From Arthrobacter citreus (GTDB taxonomy: Bacteria > Actinomycetota > Actinomycetes > Actinomycetales > Micrococcaceae): a stretch of 64,000 bases of DNA. Of the stretch, positions 60,491 to 64,000 are shown in pieces; within the stretch, counting starts at the first letter, position 1, and each line of letters opens with the position of its first letter. The notes under the pieces were generated by a model, which worked only from the letters and a program-made list of their open reading frames with translations, was not told where the DNA came from and did no database searches. The stretch spans positions 1-64,000 of the forward strand of contig NZ_VTFV01000003.1 in the NCBI RefSeq assembly GCF_009192745.1, written 5' to 3'. The position numbers and the translations under genes are program-made.

Positions 60491-61552
60491 CTAGGGGAGG
60501 ACTACTACCTGGGCGCCGTAAACCAGTCCGGCACCGAAGCCGATCTGCAGCGAGAGCTTTCCGCTGAGTTCGGGATGCTCGCTGAGTAGGCGGTGGGTTG
60601 CCAGCGGGATCGAGGCTGCCGAGGTGTTGCCGGCGTCGGCGATGTCCCGGGCGATGACTACGGATTCGGGCAGCTTCAGCTGCTTGGCCATTTCGTCGAT
60701 GATTCGCATGTTGGCCTGGTGCGGTACGAAAGCGGAGAGGTCCTGGGCGGTGATGCCGGCGGCATCCAGTGCCTGCTGTGCTGCCTTTGCCATTTCCCAG
60801 ACGGCCCAGCGGAATACGGTCTGTCCGTCCTGGCGCAGGGTCGGCCAAAGCTTGGTTTCACGCTCGGCGAGCATGGAAGCCGGCAGGTCGCCGTCCGCTT
60901 CCGCGGCGAGGGAGAGTTCGCGGATTTCCAGCATGGAGTGCGTCATGCCGATCGCGCCGGACTTGCTGCCGTCCGATCCCCAGACCGAAGGGCCGATCCC
61001 GGGAGTGTCGGAAGGGCCGACCACGACGGCGCCTGCACCGTCGCCCAGCAGGAACGAGATGGTGCGTTCGGTGTTGTCGATAAAGTCCGAGAGCTTTTCG
61101 ACGCCGACAACCAGCACGTACTTCGCTGCACCGGAGCGCACCAGGGCATCGGCCTGGGCAATGCCGTAGCAGTATCCTGCGCACGCAGCGGAAACGTCGT
61201 ACGCGGGTGCGGGCGTGGCACCGAGCCGGTCAGCGACCTGGGCGGCAGCGGACGGTGTGGCGAAGGGATGGGTGACGGTGGAGACGATGACGGCGTCCAG
61301 CTCTGAGCCGTCGATGCCTGCCTGGGCCAGGGCATCGCGCCCGGCCAGCTCCGCCATGTCCACGACGGACGTGCCTTTGTCAGCGCGGTGGCGGGTGACG
61401 ATCCCGGTGCGCTGGCGGATCCACTCGTCAGAGGATTCGATCCACTGGCACACATCGTCGTTGCTGACGATCACGTCGGGGCGGAAAGCGCCCAGGCCGT
61501 GAATCCGGCTGAACTCGTGGACGGGGGCTTGCTTCAGGGTGGGCGTGCTCAC
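60491..61552 (-). CDS. fabH: 3-oxoacyl-[ACP] synthase III
   Basis: FabH starts fatty-acid chains by condensing an acyl-CoA with malonyl-ACP. The 353-residue protein has the catalytic Cys in DVSAACAGYCYGIA near residue 121, His in FVPHQANMRIID near residue 274, and Asn in DAGNTSAASIPLA near residue 304. The primer specificity cannot be read directly, but branched primers are usual for Micrococcaceae. GTG 61552 overlaps the fabD stop by 4 nt, so translation is coupled. Confidence 0.97.
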   Translation of the reverse strand: MSTPTLKQAPVHEFSRIHGLGAFRPDVIVSNDDVCQWIESSDEWIRQRTGIVTRHRADKGTSVVDMAELAGRDALAQAGIDGSELDAVIVSTVTHPFATPSAAAQVADRLGATPAPAYDVSAACAGYCYGIAQADALVRSGAAKYVLVVGVEKLSDFIDNTERTISFLLGDGAGAVVVGPSDTPGIGPSVWGSDGSKSGAIGMTHSMLEIRELSLAAEADGDLPASMLAERETKLWPTLRQDGQTVFRWAVWEMAKAAQQALDAAGITAQDLSAFVPHQANMRIIDEMAKQLKLPESVVIARDIADAGNTSAASIPLATHRLLSEHPELSGKLSLQIGFGAGLVYGAQVVVLP

Positions 61553-62505
61553 GCATTACCTTCTTGGGTTGTAACTGCTGCCGCACCGGAATGCTCGGCC
61601 ACAAAGGCGCGGGCAGCGGCGAGGTCTTCGGGAGACTTAAGGGCCATTGAGGGAACACCGCGCATTCCCCGCTTGGCCAGCCCGGTCAGGGTGCCTGCAG
61701 GGGGAAGCTCCAGTATGCCGGTGACTCCCATGCTTGTCATGGTCTCCATGCAGGCGTCCCAGCGGACCGGACGGGAGACCTGCGCGATCAGGCTGTCCAG
61801 GTTGGCTTCGCCGCTCACCACGGCGGCGCCGTCGTAGTTCGAGAGCAGCGTGGGCAGGGGCTGTGCGGGGGACAGGGACGGGCGCAGCGCCTCCAGGACG
61901 CTGAGGGCCGGTTCCATGTGAGCGGTGTGGAAGGCTCCCGCGACCTTCAGCGGGATAACCCGTGCCTTGGCCGGGGGATTGGCGGAGAGTTCCTCCAGCT
62001 GCGCCAGCGTGCCGGCTGCGACCACCTGGCCGCCGCCGTTGGCGTTGGCTGCCGTGAGTCCGAGTCCGGACAGGAGGCGGGCGACCTCGTCCGGGTCACC
62101 GCCGAGTACTGCGCTCATGCCGGTGGGCGCCGCAGCGGCCGCGCGCGCCATCGCGTTGGCACGTTCCCGAACGAAGGCGACGGCGTCGTCTTCCGTGAGC
62201 GCGCCGGCGACGGCGGAGGCGGTGATCTCTCCCACCGAATGACCGGCGACAACGGTTGCTGCGGTTAGGGCGCCGGTGTCCAGGAGCTGCCGGGCAGCCA
62301 CCAGGCCGGCGGCTACGATCAGCGGCTGGGCGACGGCGGTGTCCTTGATGGTTTCCTCATCGGAGACGGTGCCGTGCGCTGTGAGGTCCAGCCCCGCAGC
62401 GTCGGAGAGCGCTTCGAGGTGCTCCCGCACTCCGGGCAGTTCCAGCCACGGAGCGAGGAAGCCTGGCGTTTGTGACCCCTGGCCGGGGCAGACGATTGCA
62501 AGCAC
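61549..62505 (-). CDS. fabD: Malonyl CoA-ACP transacylase
   Basis: FabD moves malonyl from CoA to ACP. The 318-residue protein begins MLAIVCPGQGSQTPGFLAPW, has the nucleophile Ser in VVAGHSVGEITAS near residue 90, and the catalytic His in VAGAFHTAHMEPAL near residue 194. The GTG start at 62505 is first in the fab operon. A TTGCAC-N16-TAGACT promoter on the minus strand lies about 80 nt upstream and overlaps a 17-bp inverted repeat, which is the probable FasR operator. Confidence 0.97.
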   Translation of the reverse strand: MLAIVCPGQGSQTPGFLAPWLELPGVREHLEALSDAAGLDLTAHGTVSDEETIKDTAVAQPLIVAAGLVAARQLLDTGALTAATVVAGHSVGEITASAVAGALTEDDAVAFVRERANAMARAAAAAPTGMSAVLGGDPDEVARLLSGLGLTAANANGGGQVVAAGTLAQLEELSANPPAKARVIPLKVAGAFHTAHMEPALSVLEALRPSLSPAQPLPTLLSNYDGAAVVSGEANLDSLIAQVSRPVRWDACMETMTSMGVTGILELPPAGTLTGLAKRGMRGVPSMALKSPEDLAAARAFVAEHSGAAAVTTQEGNA

Positions 62506-62572
62506 GTAACAAGCTTTCCAAAGAGGGAGGGATTTACCGGGTGTTTAGGTGAACCAAGCTCACCCGGGGGCG

Positions 62573-62589
62573 TTGTAGGAAGTCTACAA
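62573..62589. promoter_or_regulatory. Probable FasR operator at the fabD promoter
   Basis: TTGTAG-GAAGT-CTACAA is a perfect 6-bp inverted repeat with a 5-nt centre. It overlaps the -10 of the fabD promoter. A closely similar 17-mer lies upstream of the regulator gene itself (63894-63910). Confidence 0.65.
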
Positions 62590-62608
62590 GTGCAGCCCGC
62601 CGGTGCAA
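62581..62608 (-). promoter_or_regulatory. fabD operon promoter
   Basis: On the minus strand TTGCAC (62603-62608) and TAGACT (62581-62586) are separated by 16 nt. The -10 lies inside the inverted repeat 62573-62589, so a bound repressor or activator would contact the polymerase site directly. Confidence 0.6.
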
Positions 62609-62626
62609 GGGGGCGGCAGGGGGGAC

Positions 62627-63856
62627 TTAGGAGCGTGTTGCCGGCCGTTCGGGCACTGCCTTGCCCACCGGTGAGAGCCGCCCTACCACCAGTGCGGTCT
62701 GCAGGACGAAGGCTTCCCGGGGGAGCATCGGATCCCAGCCGGTGATGTCGCAGATCCGCCGCAGCCGGTAGCGGACGGTGTTCGCGTGGACGAAGAGTTC
62801 CCGGGCCGTGGCTTCCAGCGAATGGCCCAGTGAGAGGTAGGCGGAGAGCGTTTCTGCCAGGCCGTTGGAAGCGGCAAGCAGGGGCCGGTAGATGCTGCGA
62901 ACCAGTGCCTTGCGTGCCGAATCGTCCCCGGACATCACCCGTTCCGGCCAGAGGTCGTCAGCGGCCACCGGGCGCGGCGCTGCAGGCCAGGCGCGCGCTG
63001 CGGTAAGGCCGGCAAATGCGGCCTGGGCCGAGGGGCCGGCGTCCACGAGGGATTCAGCGGGGGGGCCGTAGACCACCGGTCCTGCCCCGAACAGATCTGC
63101 CAGGCGGCCCAGGGCTCCGGACTTTTCGCTCATCCCACCCAGTACCAGGATCAGTCGATCGCCCTGGATGCCCACCAGGGTGTCCTCCGCGAGCCGTCCG
63201 GCAACCCGGCGCAGTTCATTGACGAAGGACGGGCTGGGATCGGCCGGGGAACTGCCCACGATCACCGTGACTCCCGCCGTCGAGGTCCAGCCGACTGCAG
63301 CGATCCGGGAACGCAGGGCATCGGAGCTTTCGCCGCGGAGGATGGCATCGACCACCAGCGCCTCAAGCCGGGTGTCCCACGCGCCGCGGGTTTCGGCGGC
63401 ACGGGCATAGACGTCGGCAGCGGCAAAGGCAACTTCGCGGGAGTAGCGCAGCACAGCCTCGCGCAGCGGGCCCTGGACGGACCCGGCAGCCAGTTCCGGC
63501 ACCCGGTCCTCCACCACCTGCACTACGACGCGGATGAGCGCCAGTGCCTTCTGCAGGCTGATGGCGCGGGTCAGTTCAGTGGGGGCGGTGCCGAAAACGT
63601 CGCTGAGAACCCAGGCTGGGGAAGCGGGCCGTTCGTACCAGTTCACGAAGGAAGCGATGCCCTTCTGCGCCACCATTCCCAGGGCTGAACGTTCGTCCGG
63701 ACGGAGTCCCCGGTACCAGGGCAGGGAAACGTCAAGCTGCTTCAGCGTGGCCGTTGAGAGCTTGCCGATGTTGGCTTTGAGCCGTTCCAGGATGAGCGGG
63801 TCGGCACCGTTCTCCGGTGCCGCAGCTGCTTGTGGATTCGTGCGGGTCACTGGCAT
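62627..63856 (-). CDS. fasR: PucR-family regulator of fatty-acid synthesis (FasR/MabR type)
   Basis: The 409-residue protein has a long N-terminal sensory region, a GGDEF-related central part, and a C-terminal PucR helix-turn-helix: LEATARELFVHANTVRYRLRR near residue 355. It lies directly upstream of fabD in the same orientation, as do Streptomyces FasR and mycobacterial MabR, which control the fab operon. The name follows from family and place. ATG 63856 and GTG 63850 are both possible starts; GAGG has a better distance (6 nt) to the GTG. It probably senses acyl-CoA and binds the paired 17-bp sites nearby. Confidence 0.9.
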   Translation of the reverse strand: MPVTRTNPQAAAAPENGADPLILERLKANIGKLSTATLKQLDVSLPWYRGLRPDERSALGMVAQKGIASFVNWYERPASPAWVLSDVFGTAPTELTRAISLQKALALIRVVVQVVEDRVPELAAGSVQGPLREAVLRYSREVAFAAADVYARAAETRGAWDTRLEALVVDAILRGESSDALRSRIAAVGWTSTAGVTVIVGSSPADPSPSFVNELRRVAGRLAEDTLVGIQGDRLILVLGGMSEKSGALGRLADLFGAGPVVYGPPAESLVDAGPSAQAAFAGLTAARAWPAAPRPVAADDLWPERVMSGDDSARKALVRSIYRPLLAASNGLAETLSAYLSLGHSLEATARELFVHANTVRYRLRRICDITGWDPMLPREAFVLQTALVVGRLSPVGKAVPERPATRS

Positions 63857-63893
63857 CCTCGAAGCTTACGGCCTTCGCTGCCCAACCTCCATT

Positions 63894-63910
63894 TTGTGTG
63901 AAGGCTACAA
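63894..63910. promoter_or_regulatory. Probable FasR operator upstream of its own gene
   Basis: TTGTGT-GAAGG-CTACAA matches the fabD site (62573-62589) at 14 of 17 positions, including the central GAAG and the outer TTGT and ACAA. It lies 38 nt upstream of the fasR ATG. Confidence 0.6.
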
Positions 63911-63961
63911 CTTGTTCGGCTGGGGACCTGCTACGGCAGGGGTCCGCGTTCCGCAGTCCGG

Positions 63962-64000
63962 CTAGGCATCGCCCCCGGCGTTGCCGCTGGTGCCCTTCGT
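63962..64000 (-). CDS. Last 12 codons of an unidentified gene (possibly aceE)
   Basis: On the minus strand the edge of the window reads T-K-G-T-S-G-N-A-G-G-D-A and a TAG stop at 63962. In related genera the gene upstream of fasR on this strand is aceE, the pyruvate dehydrogenase E1 subunit, and a Gly-rich tail like this would fit. That identity is inferred from gene order only; 13 codons cannot prove it. Confidence 0.35.
   Translation of the reverse strand, partial: TKGTSGNAGGDA

Noticed and set aside
60168-60848. 226-codon version of acpP
   Set aside because: The extra N-terminal part overlaps fabH in another frame and has no ACP similarity; the 81-residue form from 60413 is complete.

Overview
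The window is chromosomal DNA from a high-GC Gram-positive bacterium. Gene content, GTG/TTG start use and gene order point to the Actinobacteria, most likely the family Micrococcaceae (Arthrobacter and relatives). This rests on recognised protein families and on conserved actinobacterial gene strings: gltX with tRNA-Gln and tRNA-Glu, ndgR-leuCD, murA-plsC-gpsA-ddl, recG-rsmD-coaD-DUF177-rpmF-rnc-mutM-smc-ftsY-amtB-glnK-ffh-rpsP-khpA-rimM-trmD-rplS-lepB-rnhB-yraN-comM-dprA-xerC, and a fabD-fabH-acpP-fabF operon with its PucR-type regulator. I see no insertion sequence, prophage, integron, CRISPR array or replication origin.

Layout. 1-360: 23S-5S rRNA spacer, 5S rRNA and rRNA-operon terminator. 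575-7552: membrane and metabolic genes, gltX, a HAD phosphatase, two tRNAs, thiL and a potassium channel. 7599-15024: leucine regulator ndgR divergent from leuCD, then cell-envelope genes murA, plsC, gpsA and ddl. 15047-26090: DUF3515 lipoprotein, LCP wall-polymer ligase, FakA-like DAK2 protein, recG, rsmD, coaD, DUF177-rpmF, rnc and mutM, with a methyltransferase-like gene and an aminotransferase on the opposite strand. 26109-31582: a minus-strand block inserted between mutM and smc, holding the head-to-head olefin pathway (oleA, fused oleBC, oleD) and a serine-hydrolase gene. 31796-44066: smc, ftsY, amtB-glnK, a divergent G6PD paralogue and ffh. 44145-51826: small enzymes, then the ribosome and protein-export block rpsP to rnhB-DUF2469. 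51823-58738: RNA and DNA maintenance and competence genes, including an Ogt homologue that lacks its catalytic cysteine. 58831-64000: type II fatty-acid synthesis operon on the minus strand, its regulator FasR, and the last codons of the next gene.

The genes fall into three linked themes. Fatty-acid synthesis (fabD/H/acpP/F), phospholipid entry (plsC, gpsA) and long-chain olefin synthesis (ole) draw on the same acyl pools. The ffh/ftsY SRP pair and two adjacent signal peptidases serve export. Translation and rRNA/tRNA maturation genes (gltX, rpsP, rplS, rimM, trmD, rsmD, khpA, rnc) are clustered around them.

The sequence also gives regulatory detail. A perfect palindrome lies exactly between the -35 and -10 of ndgR. 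A matching 17-bp operator-like element lies in front of both fabD and fasR. 11-bp-spaced GlnR-like half-sites precede amtB. About ten genes have a -10-like hexamer ending 6 or 7 nt before the start codon, which suggests leaderless mRNAs. The most unusual protein is the Ogt/ATL homologue at 56447-56971, with PTHRV in place of PCHRV. No wholly new multi-gene system is evident; the ole cluster is the main accessory system and matches a known pathway.
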